From Saccharothrix sp. NRRL B-16348 (GTDB lineage Bacteria; Actinomycetota; Actinomycetes; Mycobacteriales; Pseudonocardiaceae): a stretch of 64,000 nt of DNA. The number at the start of each line of letters is the position of its first letter. Within the stretch, counting starts at the first letter, position 1. The position numbers and the translations under genes were made by a program. Under the pieces are notes generated by a model that worked only from the letters and a program-made list of their open reading frames with translations, did not search any database and was not told the origin of the DNA. Shown in pieces: positions 1 to 11,212 of this stretch. Where the stretch lies: assembly GCF_001280085.1 (NCBI RefSeq), contig NZ_LGED01000125.1:156846-220845 (forward strand), written 5' to 3'.

Positions 1-208
1 CGCCTACCGAGGGTGACACTTCATACCTCCGGTCGCGTGAACAGGACACTTCCGAGTGCCCTGATCGCGCTGACGCCAAACAGGTGAGCGCGCCTCGGGT
101 CGGCGGTCGCGGAGGGGCGTGCGTTCCGGGTCGACGGGCCTGTGCGGGCCGCCTGGCGCTTGGGTGAAACCGTGTCGTGGCCAGGTGATCCTCCCTTACG
201 CTGCCGTC
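1..208. other. left-edge non-coding stretch
   Basis: No convincing coding sequence. The octamer GACACTTC occurs twice in the same orientation (about 15-22 and 46-53), but I see no transposase. It holds the upstream region of the lipoprotein gene that starts at 209. Confidence 0.4.
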
Positions 209-1183
209 ATGGCGAGAGCGCTCGGCGTCGTCCCGTTAGTGGCACTGCTGGTCGGGTGCGGCGCCACCGTGACCGGGACCGCCGTGCCGGTGCCGGACCC
301 GACGTTCCCCGAACCACCCGCGCGCACCGCCGAGGTGCTGCTGCGCGACCCGGCGTCGATCGACCCGTGCGGGCAGGTGGAGCCCGCGGACGTGGCGGTG
401 TTCGGCGAGGCGTCGATCGCGCCGGTCGAGTCACTCGACTACTGCGTGCTCAAGGTGACCACCGGCGGTGCGGTGCTCGACGTGGTGGCGGGCGGCTTGG
501 ACCGGGTGCAGCACGAGGCCGTGTTCGACGGGCCGCTGGTGCCGTACGAGGAGTTGCGGATCGTCGAGATCCGCGGCGGCAGCGGCGTCCAGTGCCAGCG
601 CGGCTTGGTGTTCCCCGACCTGGTGGCGCTGAACGTGACCGTCGACAACCACTCCACCGAGGACGTGCCCGCGCCGCTGCTGTGCGCGGTCGCCGACGTC
701 GTGGTGCGCGCCATCGCGGACCGCGTGCTCGCGGGCGACGTGGAGCGCCGGCGGTACGCGGCGAAGTCCCTCGGGCCGGTGCACGCGTGCCGCGGGCTGT
801 CGGACGCGACGGTCGCGCGGCTGCCCGGACTGGCGGGTTCGCGCGCCTGGCCCTACCCGGCGGGCCACCAGTGCCGGTGGAGCCCGGACGGCACGACGAC
901 CCCGCCCAGGGTGCGGGTCACCTACTCGGTGGGCACGCCGACCGAGCCGAACGGCGGCAACAGCAAGCTCGAGGACATCGCCGGCCGCCCCACCGTGATG
1001 TCCGGCTTGACCACGTCGTCGCTCGTGCTGTGCGGCGCGGAGACCACCCACGTCCCGTTCGAGGACGGGTTGAGCGAACTCGCCCTCGTCACCGTCGCCC
1101 TGCCGACCGGCGCGACCGTCGAGGACGCGTGCGCCGCGGTGCGGGTCGTCGCGGCCGAGGTGTGGGCCGGCCTGCCGGCGTGA
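209..1183 (+). CDS. DUF3558-like secreted lipoprotein
   Basis: Predicted 324-residue lipoprotein. The ATG at 209 is chosen because it is followed at once by a short signal peptide and a lipobox ending LLVGC (Cys17); the frame is open further upstream but without signal character. The rest is an exported domain with several spaced cysteines and two DPC or HAC segments, like actinobacterial DUF3558 lipoproteins, which seem to form two similar halves. Family members are of unknown function and sit on the outer face of the membrane. It stands alone; the next gene is convergent. Confidence 0.75.
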   Translation: MARALGVVPLVALLVGCGATVTGTAVPVPDPTFPEPPARTAEVLLRDPASIDPCGQVEPADVAVFGEASIAPVESLDYCVLKVTTGGAVLDVVAGGLDRVQHEAVFDGPLVPYEELRIVEIRGGSGVQCQRGLVFPDLVALNVTVDNHSTEDVPAPLLCAVADVVVRAIADRVLAGDVERRRYAAKSLGPVHACRGLSDATVARLPGLAGSRAWPYPAGHQCRWSPDGTTTPPRVRVTYSVGTPTEPNGGNSKLEDIAGRPTVMSGLTTSSLVLCGAETTHVPFEDGLSELALVTVALPTGATVEDACAAVRVVAAEVWAGLPA

Positions 1184-1412
1184 CGGCGTGGCACGACCCG
1201 GACCGGACGGAGCCGGGAGGCGGCCTGCGGGCTGGGACACCGCGGCGCCTCGACCGGCTCCGTCTCCGGACGAACACCCCCCTGACATCCGCCCGGCACA
1301 GCGAGCATGCCCGACGTGTGCCGGCGAAACGCTTAACCACCGTTGAATCACCTGGTCACAGGCCGTGCCGCCACCGGGTCCCGAGGCTCCGGGCGACCTG
1401 GTCGGCCGGCGC

Positions 1413-2924
1413 CTAAGGGTGGATGACCAGACCCCGGCCGCCGTCGCGCTTGGCCTCGTACATGGCCTTGTCCGCACGGTTGAGCACGGACGCGGCGGTG
1501 GCCTCGGGGTCGTGGTCGGCGCAGATCACCACGCCGACCGACGCGCTGATCTCCTCGCCGAGCGCGTCGAGGATGCGAAACGCCACCTTCTCCGGCTCCT
1601 CCAGTCCTTCGACCAGGACGCCGAACTCGTCGCCGCCGAGCCGCGCCACCACGTCGGTGTCGCGGACGCACTGCCGCAACTGCTGCGCCACCCGTTCGAG
1701 CATCGCGTCGCCGTGCGCGTGGCCGGAGACGTCGTTGACCGCCTTGAAGTCGTCCAGGTCGACGAACAGCAACCCGAACGGCGTGCCGTCGCGGTGGTGC
1801 TCGGCCAACGCCTCGTCCAGCCTGCGCTCGAACAGCGCCCGGTTGGCCAGCCCGGTCAACGGGTCGTGGTGCGCCTGGTGCGTCAGGGTGTGCTCGGACT
1901 CGCGCAGCAGCAGCACGAGCTTCGTGTTGTCCACGAGGGTCACGAGCTGCCGCAGGATCACCGCGACGAACACGGTGAAGCCGCAGCCGATCTCCACCGC
2001 GTCCAACGGCCCGAGGTCGCCGATGATCGTGCGCCGCAGCACCAGCACGCTGCTGACCAGTAAGGGCACGTACGGCATCAGTAGGTAGGCCCACTGCCAC
2101 GACCGCCGGTTGCGGCTCGGCCCGGTCGAGGGCGACGGCACGGGCGCCAAGGCCGCCAACGCGATCAGCGCGGGCCCGATCACGAACCCGGCGTTGGCCA
2201 GCGGCGGCACCTCCGGCGCCTGGATGCTGACCAGGTAGGCGAACGCGAAGTCGGACGCGGCCAGCCCGACCAGGCCGAGCCCGAGCAACCGCAGCTGCGG
2301 TCGCAGCACGACCTTGCGGTCCGCGCTCAGCACCACCACGATCACCAGCAGCACGAGGTCCGTCACCGGGTAGGCGATCGCCACCAGGAACGCCGCCGAA
2401 CCCGGGTGGCCCGCGGCGACCAGCCCGCCGAGCGACGTGGTCCAGGTCAGCACGAACAGCGACCCGACCACGATCAGGCCGTCGAGCAGCAGCACCAGCC
2501 GGGCGCTGCGGGAACGGCGGTCGAGCAGCGCGTCGGGCCGGTCCGACCGGCGGAAGTTGCCGATGACCAGCAGGGCGATGAACGCGAACGGCACGATGCT
2601 GAGGTAGCCGGCGTCCGCGGGCGACGGTGACGGCACCGCGCGCCGCTCGACGAGCTGGTACCACGTCCACAACGCCTGACCGGTGGACCAGCCCGCCATG
2701 CCGAAGCCCATCGCCAGCCGCCAACGGCGGTCCGGCCCGGTCGCCCGGCGAGCCGTCCACCAGCAGCAACCGGTCGCGAACAGGCCCGTGGCGAGCTGGG
2801 CGAGGTCGTCCAGGACCACGGCGCCCTCACCCTTGACGATGTCGAAACTCGCGGCCACGGACGCGGCGGTGGCCAGCGCCAGCACCACCGCGGCCGTGAT
2901 GGCGAACCGCCTCGTCCCGATCAC
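1413..2924 (-). CDS. membrane-bound diguanylate cyclase (GGDEF)
   Basis: The protein has an N-terminal half of about seven to nine hydrophobic segments (roughly residues 5-290) and a C-terminal GGDEF domain. That domain has the HDPLTGLANR opening, an FVDLDDFK metal site and an intact LGGDEF signature, so active c-di-GMP synthesis is expected. No EAL domain follows. Start choice: GTG at 2924 places the first helix directly after the initiator; a GTG at 2966 in the same frame adds 14 residues but runs into the divergent MarR gene's ribosome site. The membrane part probably senses a signal; which one cannot be seen. Confidence 0.85.
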   Translation of the reverse strand: MIGTRRFAITAAVVLALATAASVAASFDIVKGEGAVVLDDLAQLATGLFATGCCWWTARRATGPDRRWRLAMGFGMAGWSTGQALWTWYQLVERRAVPSPSPADAGYLSIVPFAFIALLVIGNFRRSDRPDALLDRRSRSARLVLLLDGLIVVGSLFVLTWTTSLGGLVAAGHPGSAAFLVAIAYPVTDLVLLVIVVVLSADRKVVLRPQLRLLGLGLVGLAASDFAFAYLVSIQAPEVPPLANAGFVIGPALIALAALAPVPSPSTGPSRNRRSWQWAYLLMPYVPLLVSSVLVLRRTIIGDLGPLDAVEIGCGFTVFVAVILRQLVTLVDNTKLVLLLRESEHTLTHQAHHDPLTGLANRALFERRLDEALAEHHRDGTPFGLLFVDLDDFKAVNDVSGHAHGDAMLERVAQQLRQCVRDTDVVARLGGDEFGVLVEGLEEPEKVAFRILDALGEEISASVGVVICADHDPEATAASVLNRADKAMYEAKRDGGRGLVIHP

Positions 2925-2983
2925 GCCGGTCAGTGTGCCGCATTCCGGTGCCTTCGGCCGGGTCACCCTGGGAGGATCGGCGG

Positions 2984-3502
2984 GTGGCAGAGCAGGAGGT
3001 TCCCGTCGCCGAAGACGTGGCGACGGAGCAGGAGTACGAGCGGTTCGCGCGGCACCGGATCGGCGAGTTGGGCGGCGACGCGGACGCGTTCGGCCTCTCG
3101 TACAACGTGCTGCACCTGGCGTACATGATGATCACCGACTACGAGGCGCTGGTGCACCGCGAGCAGGGGTGGACCATGCCCGGGTTCCGGTTGATGTTCA
3201 AGCTGTGGATCCTCGGTCCGACCCAGCCCGCGCGGCTGGCAGACCTGTCCGGCACGACCAGGTCGGCGATGTCCAACCTGATCAACACGCTGGAGCGGGC
3301 CGGGCTGGTCGAGCGGACCAGGGACGGGCAGGACCGGCGCGTGGTGTTCGTGGCGCTCACCCGGGAGGGCCGCGAGGCGGTGTCGGGCGTGTTCCCGCGC
3401 CAGAACGCGCGCGAGGCGCGCTGGTTCGCCGTGCTGGACGAGGACGAACGCGCACAGATGGCGCAATTGATCCGACGAGTGGCCGCCGCCCGTCCGAGGT
3501 AG
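2984..3502 (+). CDS. MarR-family transcriptional regulator
   Basis: A 172-residue winged-helix regulator. The GTG start at 2984 follows GGGAGGAT by a few bases. The helix-turn-helix region reads LADLSGTTRSAMSNLINTLERAGLVERTRDGQDRR, with the wing DRR typical of MarR proteins. It is divergent from the diguanylate cyclase with about 60 bp between them, so it may control that gene or itself. No enzyme or pump is adjacent that would name a ligand. Confidence 0.85.
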   Translation: MAEQEVPVAEDVATEQEYERFARHRIGELGGDADAFGLSYNVLHLAYMMITDYEALVHREQGWTMPGFRLMFKLWILGPTQPARLADLSGTTRSAMSNLINTLERAGLVERTRDGQDRRVVFVALTREGREAVSGVFPRQNAREARWFAVLDEDERAQMAQLIRRVAAARPR

Positions 3503-3761
3503 TCCGGTCGAGACGCGGTATTTCGCAATATCGTCGCGATTTCAACAAACGCCGTGCGGCTCGCCCGTGGTCGGCGGCAATTCGTGCGCCGACTATGCCC
3601 GGTCGGCTGGAAACGGCGTGCGCATTTCTTCGGGAAAGCATTTGTTCCACTATCTGGGAGTGATTCCACTCTAATGGAGGAGCAGTGCTCGGTGCGGCAT
3701 TGCGCTACGGTCCTGTAACCGCCGTCACATCGCATGTCGAACCGCACGAGAAAGGCCGTTC

Positions 3762-4379
3762 ATGCTGACCTTAGTGGCCGCGGCTGCATTGACCCTGTCC
3801 GCGCTCGTCCCCTCAAGTGAAACGACGGTCGAGACCGCGCCCGAATACGTCACGGTCCAGGTCAGGACCGTGAACGGGTCCGGTTGCCCGGCGGGCACCG
3901 CGGCGGTCGCCGCCGCACCGGACCGCACCGCCTTCACCGTCACTTACAGCCAGTTCCTCGCGCAGGCGGGCGCCGACTCCGAGCCGACGGACTTCCGGAA
4001 GAACTGCCAGCTCACGCTGGAGCTGAACTACCCCCAGGGCTTCACCTACGGCATCGCACAGGCCGACTACCGCGGGTTCGCGCACCTCCAGCGCGGCGCG
4101 GTGGGCATGGAGCAGGGCAACTACTACTTCCAGGGCATGTCGCCGACCGCCCGGAAGAGCCATTCCTACGCCGGGCCCTTCAGCGACAACTGGCAGGCCA
4201 CGGACGCCACGGAATGGGACGCCATCGTCTACGCGCCGTGCGGCGAACAACGGATGTTCAACATCAACACGGAACTGCGCGTCACCGCGGGCACGTCGAC
4301 CGGCACCAGTTTCATGGTGATGGACTCGACCGACAGCAACGTGAGCACCACGTACCACTTCTCGTGGAAGCGGTGCTGA
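3762..4379 (+). CDS. secreted DUF4360 protein, copy 1
   Basis: A 205-residue exported protein: signal peptide to about residue 20, then a single domain with the NGSGCPAGT opening, KNCQL and APCGEQ cysteine motifs and a C-terminal WKRC, as in DUF4360. The four cysteines probably form disulfides. Function is unknown; members are secreted by actinomycetes and by some fungi. It is followed 79 bp later by a clear paralogue in the same orientation. The 5' region from 3503 is noticeably richer in A and T than the genes. Confidence 0.85.
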   Translation: MLTLVAAAALTLSALVPSSETTVETAPEYVTVQVRTVNGSGCPAGTAAVAAAPDRTAFTVTYSQFLAQAGADSEPTDFRKNCQLTLELNYPQGFTYGIAQADYRGFAHLQRGAVGMEQGNYYFQGMSPTARKSHSYAGPFSDNWQATDATEWDAIVYAPCGEQRMFNINTELRVTAGTSTGTSFMVMDSTDSNVSTTYHFSWKRC

Positions 4380-4458
4380 GGCAGCCCGACCGGTGACCGA
4401 GGGACTTGCGTCAATTCGCCGCCGATACCGTGCTCATTGACGAGTCGGAAGGTGCTGC

Positions 4459-5094
4459 ATGTTCAATTTCGTGGCGGCCGTCACCATGGCGGCGGCGGTG
4501 ATCGTCATTCCTCCCGGCGGGGCGCCGAACACCACCCCGCCGCCGGATCACATGACCATCGACGTGGTGACCGTCAACGGCTCCGGATGCCCGGCCGGTA
4601 CCGCGGCCGTGGCGGTCTCACCGGACAACAAGGCGTTCACCGTCACCTACAGCCAGTTCATGGCGCAGGTGGGCGTAGGCGCGCTGCCCACCGATTTCCG
4701 GAAGAACTGCCAGCTCAACCTGAGGCTGAACATCCCACAGGGGTTCACCTACGGCATCGCGCAAACCGACTACCGCGGCTTCGCCCACCTCGAGCAAGGC
4801 GCGAGCGGTCTGGAACGGGCCAACTACTACTTCCAGGGCATGTCGCCGACGGCGTACCGGAGCCACAGCTACGCGGGACCGTTCAGCGACGACTGGCAGG
4901 CCACCGACACCACCGAACTCGCCGCGATCGTGTACCACCCGTGCGGTGAGCAACGGCTGTTCAACATCAACACGGAGCTGCGGGTGAGCGCCGGCTCGTC
5001 CGACACGACGAAGACCACCAGCTTCATGTCCATGGACTCCACGGACGGCAGCGTCGAGACGACGTACCACTTCGCCTGGAAGACCTGCCCGTGA
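4459..5094 (+). CDS. secreted DUF4360 protein, copy 2
   Basis: A 211-residue paralogue of the preceding gene. The two align over their whole length, including NGSGCPAGT, VTYSQF, DFRKNCQL, YGIAQ, DYRGFAHL, NYYFQGMSPTA, CGEQR, FNINTELRV and the terminal WK(R/T)C. The signal peptide is diverged and an extra short SSDTTK insert lies near residue 180. This is a tandem duplication. A strong hairpin terminator follows at 5240-5275. Confidence 0.85.
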   Translation: MFNFVAAVTMAAAVIVIPPGGAPNTTPPPDHMTIDVVTVNGSGCPAGTAAVAVSPDNKAFTVTYSQFMAQVGVGALPTDFRKNCQLNLRLNIPQGFTYGIAQTDYRGFAHLEQGASGLERANYYFQGMSPTAYRSHSYAGPFSDDWQATDTTELAAIVYHPCGEQRLFNINTELRVSAGSSDTTKTTSFMSMDSTDGSVETTYHFAWKTCP

Positions 5095-5239
5095 ACGGAC
5101 CGGCTCGGTGAGCGGTGGATCCCCGCCCACCGAGACCGGCCCGCCTGAGCGCGTGCGCCGCACGTTCGAGCGATCGGCGCGCGCACCGGATTGACCGACC
5201 CGGGTGGCCGGACCACGCTGTCCGGCCACCCGGGAAGGG

Positions 5240-5275
5240 CGTCCCCGGCCGCACTCCGTTGTGCGGCCGGGGACG
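5240..5275. terminator. perfect 15-bp stem hairpin between convergent genes
   Basis: The arms CGTCCCCGGCCGCAC (5240-5254) and GTGCGGCCGGGGACG (5261-5275) are exact complements around a 6-base loop. It lies between the DUF4360 pair and the convergent gltD stop at 5278, so it can terminate from both sides. There is no T-run, as is usual in high-GC actinobacteria. Confidence 0.8.
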
Positions 5276-5277
5276 AG

Positions 5278-6729
5278 TCACACGAGCGGCCGGTCGGTGG
5301 GCTCGATCGGCCTGGGCAGCACGGCGCGGCCCGTCAGGTAGGCGTCCACGCCGGCGGCGGCCGAGCGGCCCTCGGCGATGGCCCACACGATCAGCGACTG
5401 GCCGCGGCCCATGTCGCCGGCCACGAACACGCCGTCGACGGAGGTCGCGAACTCCTCGTCCCGCGCCACGTTGCCGCGCGCGTCGAGGTCGACGCCCAGC
5501 TCGGTGAGCAGGCCGTCCTTCTCCGGGCCGACGAAGCCCATCGCCAACGTCACCAGCTGCGCCGGGATCTCCCGCTCGCTGCCGGGCACCGGCTCGAACC
5601 GCCCGCCGGACGCCTCGACCTCGACCAGCTTCAACGCCCGCACCGCGCCGTCGTCGTCGCCGAGGAACTCCACAGTGGACACGGAGTACAGCCGCTCGCC
5701 GCCCTCCTCGTGCGCCGACGTGACCCGGTACAGCATCGGGTAGGTCGGCCACGGGTGGGCCTCGGCGCGCTTCTCCGGCGGCCGGGGCATGATCTCCAGC
5801 TGCGTCACCGACAGCGCGCCCTGGCGGTGGGCCGTGCCGACGCAGTCCGCGCCGGTGTCGCCGCCGCCGATGACGACGACGTGCTTGCCCTCCGCGGTGA
5901 TCGGCGGCGCGTCCAGCTCGCCGCGCGCCACCTTGTTCGCGCCCGGCAGGTACTCCATCGCCTGGTGCACGCCGGCCAGCTCACGGCCCGGCACGGGCAG
6001 GTCGCGCCACGCCGTCGCGCCGCCCGCCAGCACCACCGCGTCGTAGGACTCCCGCAGCTGTTCGACCGTGACGTCCACGCCGACGTTCACGTTCGTCCGG
6101 AACTCGGTGCCCTCGGCCCGCATCTGGTCCAGCCGGCGGTCCAGCCGCCACTTCTCCATCTTGAACTCGGGGATGCCGTACCGCAGCAGCCCGCCGATCG
6201 CGTCGGCCCGCTCCAGCACCACCACCGAGTGCCCGGCGCGGGTCAGCTGCTGCGCGGCGGCCAGGCCCGCGGGCCCGGAACCCACCACGGCCACCGAACG
6301 ACCGGTGCGCGTGGCGGGCAGCTGGGGCGTGACCCAGCCCTCGTCCCACGCCCGGTCGATGATGGAGATCTCGACCCGCTTGATGGTGACGGGATCGCCG
6401 TTGATCCCCACCACGCACGCGGCCTCGCACGGCGCCGGGCACAACGTCCCGGTGAACTCCGGGAAGTTGTTGGTCGCGTGCAGCCGGTCCGCCGCCTTGC
6501 GCCAGTCGTCGCTGAACACCAGGTTGTTCCACTCGGGGATCAGGTTCCCCAGCGGGCAGCCCTGGTGGCAGAACGGGATGCCGCAGTCCATGCACCGGCC
6601 GGCCTGCTTCTCCAGCTTGGGCCGCTCGAACTCCTCGTACACCTCGCGCCAGTCGCGCAGGCGCAGGAAAACGGGACGGCTGCGCGGAGTCTCACGCTCG
6701 GTGGTGAGGAACCCACGAGGGTCAGCCAT
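5278..6729 (-). CDS. gltD: glutamate synthase small subunit (NADPH)
   Basis: A 483-residue subunit that moves electrons from NADPH through FAD and 4Fe-4S clusters to the large subunit. The N-terminal cysteine clusters [15 protein letters not shown] and [10 protein letters not shown] bind the clusters. [15 protein letters not shown] is the FAD fold and [12 protein letters not shown] the NADPH fold. The start ATG at 6729 overlaps the end of gltB by 8 bp, giving translational coupling in the order gltB-gltD. Confidence 0.97.
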   Translation of the reverse strand: MADPRGFLTTERETPRSRPVFLRLRDWREVYEEFERPKLEKQAGRCMDCGIPFCHQGCPLGNLIPEWNNLVFSDDWRKAADRLHATNNFPEFTGTLCPAPCEAACVVGINGDPVTIKRVEISIIDRAWDEGWVTPQLPATRTGRSVAVVGSGPAGLAAAQQLTRAGHSVVVLERADAIGGLLRYGIPEFKMEKWRLDRRLDQMRAEGTEFRTNVNVGVDVTVEQLRESYDAVVLAGGATAWRDLPVPGRELAGVHQAMEYLPGANKVARGELDAPPITAEGKHVVVIGGGDTGADCVGTAHRQGALSVTQLEIMPRPPEKRAEAHPWPTYPMLYRVTSAHEEGGERLYSVSTVEFLGDDDGAVRALKLVEVEASGGRFEPVPGSEREIPAQLVTLAMGFVGPEKDGLLTELGVDLDARGNVARDEEFATSVDGVFVAGDMGRGQSLIVWAIAEGRSAAAGVDAYLTGRAVLPRPIEPTDRPLV

Positions 6730-9700
6730 GAGACGCCTCCATGATCGCTTCGTTGACGTCCCGGCCCTCCAGCTCGGCCCGGGCCTGTGCCGCCAGCACG
6801 CGCTTGTAGTCCTTCGGCATGACCTTGGTGAACCGGTCCACCGCCAGGTCCCAGTCGGCCAGCAGCGCGTGCGCCACCGCCGAGTCCGTTTCCAGGTAGT
6901 GCTTCTCCACCGCGCGCCGCAGGAACTCACGGTCCGACTCGTCCAGCGGGTCGAGGTCCACCATCTCGGGGTTGACCCGCTGCACGGCCGCGTCCAGCAC
7001 GTAGGCGATGCCGCCGGACATGCCCGCGGCGAAGTTGCGCCCGGTCGCGCCGAGCACGACCACCCGGCCGCCGGTCATGTACTCGCACCCGTGGTCGCCG
7101 ACGCCCTCGACGACGGCCAGCGCGCCCGAGTTGCGCACGCAGAACCGCTCGCCGACCTTGCCGCGCAGGAAGACCTCGCCGCCGGTCGCGCCGTAGCCGA
7201 TCACGTTGCCCGCGATGATGTGCTGCTCGGCGGCGAACTGCGCGTCGGGCACCGGCCGGACGACGATCCGACCGCCCGACAAGCCCTTGGCCACGTAGTC
7301 GTTCGCGTCGCCGACGAGCCGCAACGTGATGCCGCGCGGCACGAACGCGCCGAACGACTGCCCGGCCGTGCCGGTGAACGTGATGTCGATCGTGTCGTCG
7401 GGCAGGCCCTCGCCGCCCCACCGCTTGGTCACCTCGGAGCCGAGCATGGTGCCGACGGTGCGGTTGACGTTGCGCACCGGCAGCTCCAGCCGCACCCGGT
7501 CACCCGAGGCGATCGCGCCCTCGGCGAGCTGGATCAGCGTGTTGTCCAACGCCTTGTCGAGACCGTGGTCCTGGGTGGTGGTGCGGTGCCGCGCGGCGCC
7601 CTCGGGCAGCGGCGGCACGTGGAAGATCGGCGACAGGTCGAGCCCGGCCGCCTTCCAGTGGTCGACCGCGGCCCGCGTGTCGAGCAGGTCCGCGTGCCCG
7701 ACGGCCTCGGCCAGGGTCCGGAAACCCAGCTGCGCCAACAGCTCCCGGACCTCCTGCGCGATGAACTCGAAGAAGTTCACCACGTGCTCGGCCTGGCCCG
7801 CGAACTTCGCCCGCAGCACCGGGTTCTGCGTGGCCACGCCGACCGGACAGGTGTCCAGGTGGCAGACCCGCATCATGACGCAGCCCGACACGACCAGGGG
7901 AGCGGTGGCGAAGCCGAACTCCTCCGCGCCGAGCAGCGCCGCGATCACCACGTCCCGCCCGGTCTTGAGCTGGCCGTCGGTCTGCACCACGATCCGGTCG
8001 CGCAACCGGTTGGCCAGCAACGTCTGCTGCGTCTCGGCCAGGCCCAGCTCCCACGGTCCGCCCGCGTGCTTGATGGACGACAGGGGTGACGCGCCGGTGC
8101 CGCCGTCGTGGCCGGAGATCAGCACCACGTCCGCGTGCGCCTTGGACACGCCCGCCGCGACCGTGCCGACGCCGACCTCGGAGACGAGCTTCACGTGGAT
8201 GCGCGCCGCCGGGTTGGCGTTCTTCAGGTCGTGGATGAGCTGCGCCAGGTCCTCGATCGAGTAGATGTCGTGGTGCGGCGGCGGCGAGATCAGGCCGACG
8301 CCGGGCGTGGAGTGCCGGGTCTTGGCGATCCACGGGTACACCTTCGCGCCGGGCAGCTGGCCGCCCTCGCCGGGCTTCGCGCCCTGCGCCATCTTGATCT
8401 GGATGTCGTCGGCGTTGACCAGGTACTCGCTCGTCACGCCGAACCGGCCCGACGCCACCTGCTTGATCGCCGAACGCCGCGAGTCGCCGTTGGCGTCGGG
8501 CGTGAACCGCTCGGCGTCCTCGCCGCCCTCACCGGTGTTGGACTTCGCGCCCAGCCGGTTCATCGCGATGGCCAGCACCTCGTGCATCTCCTGCGAGATG
8601 GAGCCGTAGGAGATGGCGCCGGTGGCGAACCGCTTGACGATGGACGAGACCGGCTCGACCTCGTCGATCGGCACCGGCTCGCGCACGCCCTCCTTGAACG
8701 CGAACAGCCCGCGCAGCGTCATCAGCCGCTTGGCCTGCTCGTCCACGCCCCGCGTGTACTCCTTGAAGATGTCGTAACGGCCGGTGCGGGTGGAGTGCTG
8801 GAGCTTGAACACCGTCTGCGGGTTGAACAGGTGCGCCTCGCCCTCGCGGCGCCACTGGTAGTCGCCGCCGACCTCCAGCTCGCGGTGGTGCGCCCGGACG
8901 CCGTCGGCCGGGAACGCCATCCGGTGGCGCCGCGCCACTTCCTCGGCGATGACGTCGAAGCCGACGCCGCCCAGCCGCGAGGTGGTGCCGGTGAAGCACG
9001 AGTCCACGACCTCGCCGCCGAGGCCGATGGCCTCGAAGATCTGCGCGCCGGTGTAGGACGCCACGGTCGAGACGCCCATCTTGGACATCGTCTTGCGCAC
9101 GCCCTTGCCCAGCGCCTTGATCAGGTTGCGGGTGGCGACCTCCGGCTCGACGTCCGGCAGCTCCTCCACCGACGCCATCGCCAGGTACGGGTTCACCGCC
9201 TTCGCGCCGTAGCCGATGAGCAGCGCGATGTGGTGCACCTCGCGGGCGTCGCCCGCCTCCACGATCAGGTCGACCTGGGTGCGGGTCTTCTCCCGCACCA
9301 GGTGGTGGTGCACCGCGCCGGTCAGCAGCAGCGACGGGATCGGCGCGTGCTCCTGGTCGACGCCCCGGTCCGACAGCACGACCAGCCGCGCGCCGTCCTC
9401 GATCGCCCGGGACACCTCGGCGCGGATCTCGTCCAGCCGCCGCACCAGCGCCTCGCCACCGCCCGCCACGTCGTACAGGCCGCGGACGGTGAACGTGCGG
9501 AACTCCGGCAGCGTGCCGTCGTCGTCCACGTGCACGAGCTTGGCCAGCTCGTCGTTGTCCAGCACGGGGAACGGCAACGAGATCCGGCGGCACGACGTGG
9601 CGTCGACCGACAGCAGGTTGGGCTCCGCGCCGAGCGTGGCGTGCAGCGAGGTGACCAGCTCTTCGCGGATCGCGTCCAGCGGCGGGTTGGTCACCTGGGC

Positions 9701-11212
9701 GAACAACTGCGTGAAGTAGTCGAACAGCTGCCGCGGCCGGTCCGACAGCGGCGCGAACGGCGCGTCGTTGCCCATGGACCCGATCGGTTCCGCGCCGGAG
9801 CGGGCCATCGGGCCCAGCAGCAGCGCCATTTCCTCTTCCGTGTAGCCGAACGCCTGCTGGCGGCGCACCAGGGACGAGTGCGTCGGCACCTCGCGCTCAC
9901 GCGCCGGGAGGTCGGCCAGGTGCAGGACGCCGTCGGCGACCCACTCCTGGTACGGGTGCTCGGCCGCGAGCTGCCCCTTGATCTCCTCGTCGTCGATGAT
10001 CCGACCCTGGGCGGTGTCGACCAGGAACATCCGGCCGGGCTCCAGCCTGCCCTTGCGCACGATCGTGGCCGGGTCGAACTCCAGCACGCCCGCCTCGCTG
10101 CCGAGCACGACCAGGCCGTCCTCGGTGACCCAGTACCGGGCCGGCCGCAGGCCGTTGCGGTCGAGCACCGCGCCGATCAGGGTGCCGTCGGTGAACGCCA
10201 CGAGCGCCGGGCCGTCCCACGGCTCCATGAGCGTGGAGTGGAACTCGTAGAACGCGCGCCGTTGCGCGTCCATCTCGGCGTGGTTCTCCCACGCCTCGGG
10301 AATCATCATCAGCACCGCGTGCGGCAGGCTGCGCCCGCCCAAGTGCAGCAGCTCCAGCACTTCGTCGAACGTCGCCGAGTCGCTGGCGCCGCGCGTGATG
10401 ACCGGGAAGACCCGGGACAGGTCGCCGGGGATCAGGTCGGTGGCGAGCATCGACTCGCGCGCGTCCATCCAGTTCCGGTTGCCGCGCAACGTGTTGATCT
10501 CGCCGTTGTGCGCCACGTACCGGTACGGGTGGGCCAGCGGCCACGACGGGAACGTGTTGGTGGAGAACCGCGAGTGCACCAGGCCGATCGAACTGGTGAC
10601 CCGCTCGTCGGTCAGGTCGGGGAAGAACTTCTCCACCTGGGGCTCGGTGAGCATGCCCTTGTAGACGATCGTCCGCCCGGACAGGCTCGGGAAGTACACG
10701 TCGGTCGCGTGCTCGACGCGCTTGCGCACCACGAACGCCAGGCGCTCCAGCTCCAGCCCTTCCGCTCCGCTGAGGAAGAGCTGGCTGAACGCGGGCATGG
10801 TGGTCTTCGCGGTCGGGCCGACGTGGTCGGCGTCCACCGGCAGTTCGCGCCACCCGAGGACCGTCGCGCCCTCTTCGGCGGCGATGCGCTCGATCCGGCC
10901 CTTGACCTCGTCCTGACCCTCCTGGGGGAGGAACGCGGTGCCTACCGCGTAGCCGCCGGGCTCGGGCAAGGGGAAGTCGACGACCTCGCGGTAGAACGCG
11001 TCGGGCACCTGGATCAGGATGCCCGCGCCGTCACCGGTCTCCGGCTCGGCGCCGCGCGCTCCCCGGTGTTCGAGGTTGCGCAGCGCCACCAGAGCCTGGT
11101 TGACGATCGCGTGGTTTCTGCGACCGGCCAGGTCGGCGACGAACGCGACACCGCAGGCGTCGTGCTCGTACTGCGGGTCGTAAAGGCCTTGCGGCTGGTG
11201 GTGGTGGGTCAC
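6722..11212 (-). CDS. gltB: glutamate synthase large subunit
   Basis: A 1496-residue subunit that makes glutamate from glutamine and 2-oxoglutarate. GTG at 11212 is chosen: GGGAGG lies about 8 bases upstream and it yields [21 protein letters not shown], where Cys20 would become the N-terminal glutaminase nucleophile after propeptide removal. Domains in order are class-II glutaminase, central domain, FMN TIM barrel with the 3Fe-4S motif [15 protein letters not shown], and C-terminal GXGXG helix ([21 protein letters not shown]). It is first in the operon with gltD. Confidence 0.97.
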   Translation of the reverse strand: MTHHHQPQGLYDPQYEHDACGVAFVADLAGRRNHAIVNQALVALRNLEHRGARGAEPETGDGAGILIQVPDAFYREVVDFPLPEPGGYAVGTAFLPQEGQDEVKGRIERIAAEEGATVLGWRELPVDADHVGPTAKTTMPAFSQLFLSGAEGLELERLAFVVRKRVEHATDVYFPSLSGRTIVYKGMLTEPQVEKFFPDLTDERVTSSIGLVHSRFSTNTFPSWPLAHPYRYVAHNGEINTLRGNRNWMDARESMLATDLIPGDLSRVFPVITRGASDSATFDEVLELLHLGGRSLPHAVLMMIPEAWENHAEMDAQRRAFYEFHSTLMEPWDGPALVAFTDGTLIGAVLDRNGLRPARYWVTEDGLVVLGSEAGVLEFDPATIVRKGRLEPGRMFLVDTAQGRIIDDEEIKGQLAAEHPYQEWVADGVLHLADLPAREREVPTHSSLVRRQQAFGYTEEEMALLLGPMARSGAEPIGSMGNDAPFAPLSDRPRQLFDYFTQLFAQVTNPPLDAIREELVTSLHATLGAEPNLLSVDATSCRRISLPFPVLDNDELAKLVHVDDDGTLPEFRTFTVRGLYDVAGGGEALVRRLDEIRAEVSRAIEDGARLVVLSDRGVDQEHAPIPSLLLTGAVHHHLVREKTRTQVDLIVEAGDAREVHHIALLIGYGAKAVNPYLAMASVEELPDVEPEVATRNLIKALGKGVRKTMSKMGVSTVASYTGAQIFEAIGLGGEVVDSCFTGTTSRLGGVGFDVIAEEVARRHRMAFPADGVRAHHRELEVGGDYQWRREGEAHLFNPQTVFKLQHSTRTGRYDIFKEYTRGVDEQAKRLMTLRGLFAFKEGVREPVPIDEVEPVSSIVKRFATGAISYGSISQEMHEVLAIAMNRLGAKSNTGEGGEDAERFTPDANGDSRRSAIKQVASGRFGVTSEYLVNADDIQIKMAQGAKPGEGGQLPGAKVYPWIAKTRHSTPGVGLISPPPHHDIYSIEDLAQLIHDLKNANPAARIHVKLVSEVGVGTVAAGVSKAHADVVLISGHDGGTGASPLSSIKHAGGPWELGLAETQQTLLANRLRDRIVVQTDGQLKTGRDVVIAALLGAEEFGFATAPLVVSGCVMMRVCHLDTCPVGVATQNPVLRAKFAGQAEHVVNFFEFIAQEVRELLAQLGFRTLAEAVGHADLLDTRAAVDHWKAAGLDLSPIFHVPPLPEGAARHRTTTQDHGLDKALDNTLIQLAEGAIASGDRVRLELPVRNVNRTVGTMLGSEVTKRWGGEGLPDDTIDITFTGTAGQSFGAFVPRGITLRLVGDANDYVAKGLSGGRIVVRPVPDAQFAAEQHIIAGNVIGYGATGGEVFLRGKVGERFCVRNSGALAVVEGVGDHGCEYMTGGRVVVLGATGRNFAAGMSGGIAYVLDAAVQRVNPEMVDLDPLDESDREFLRRAVEKHYLETDSAVAHALLADWDLAVDRFTKVMPKDYKRVLAAQARAELEGRDVNEAIMEASHG

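Noticed and set aside
142-1416. Long Arg-rich open frame overlapping the lipoprotein gene
   Set aside because: Shadow frame of high-GC coding sequence; no domain and no start signal.
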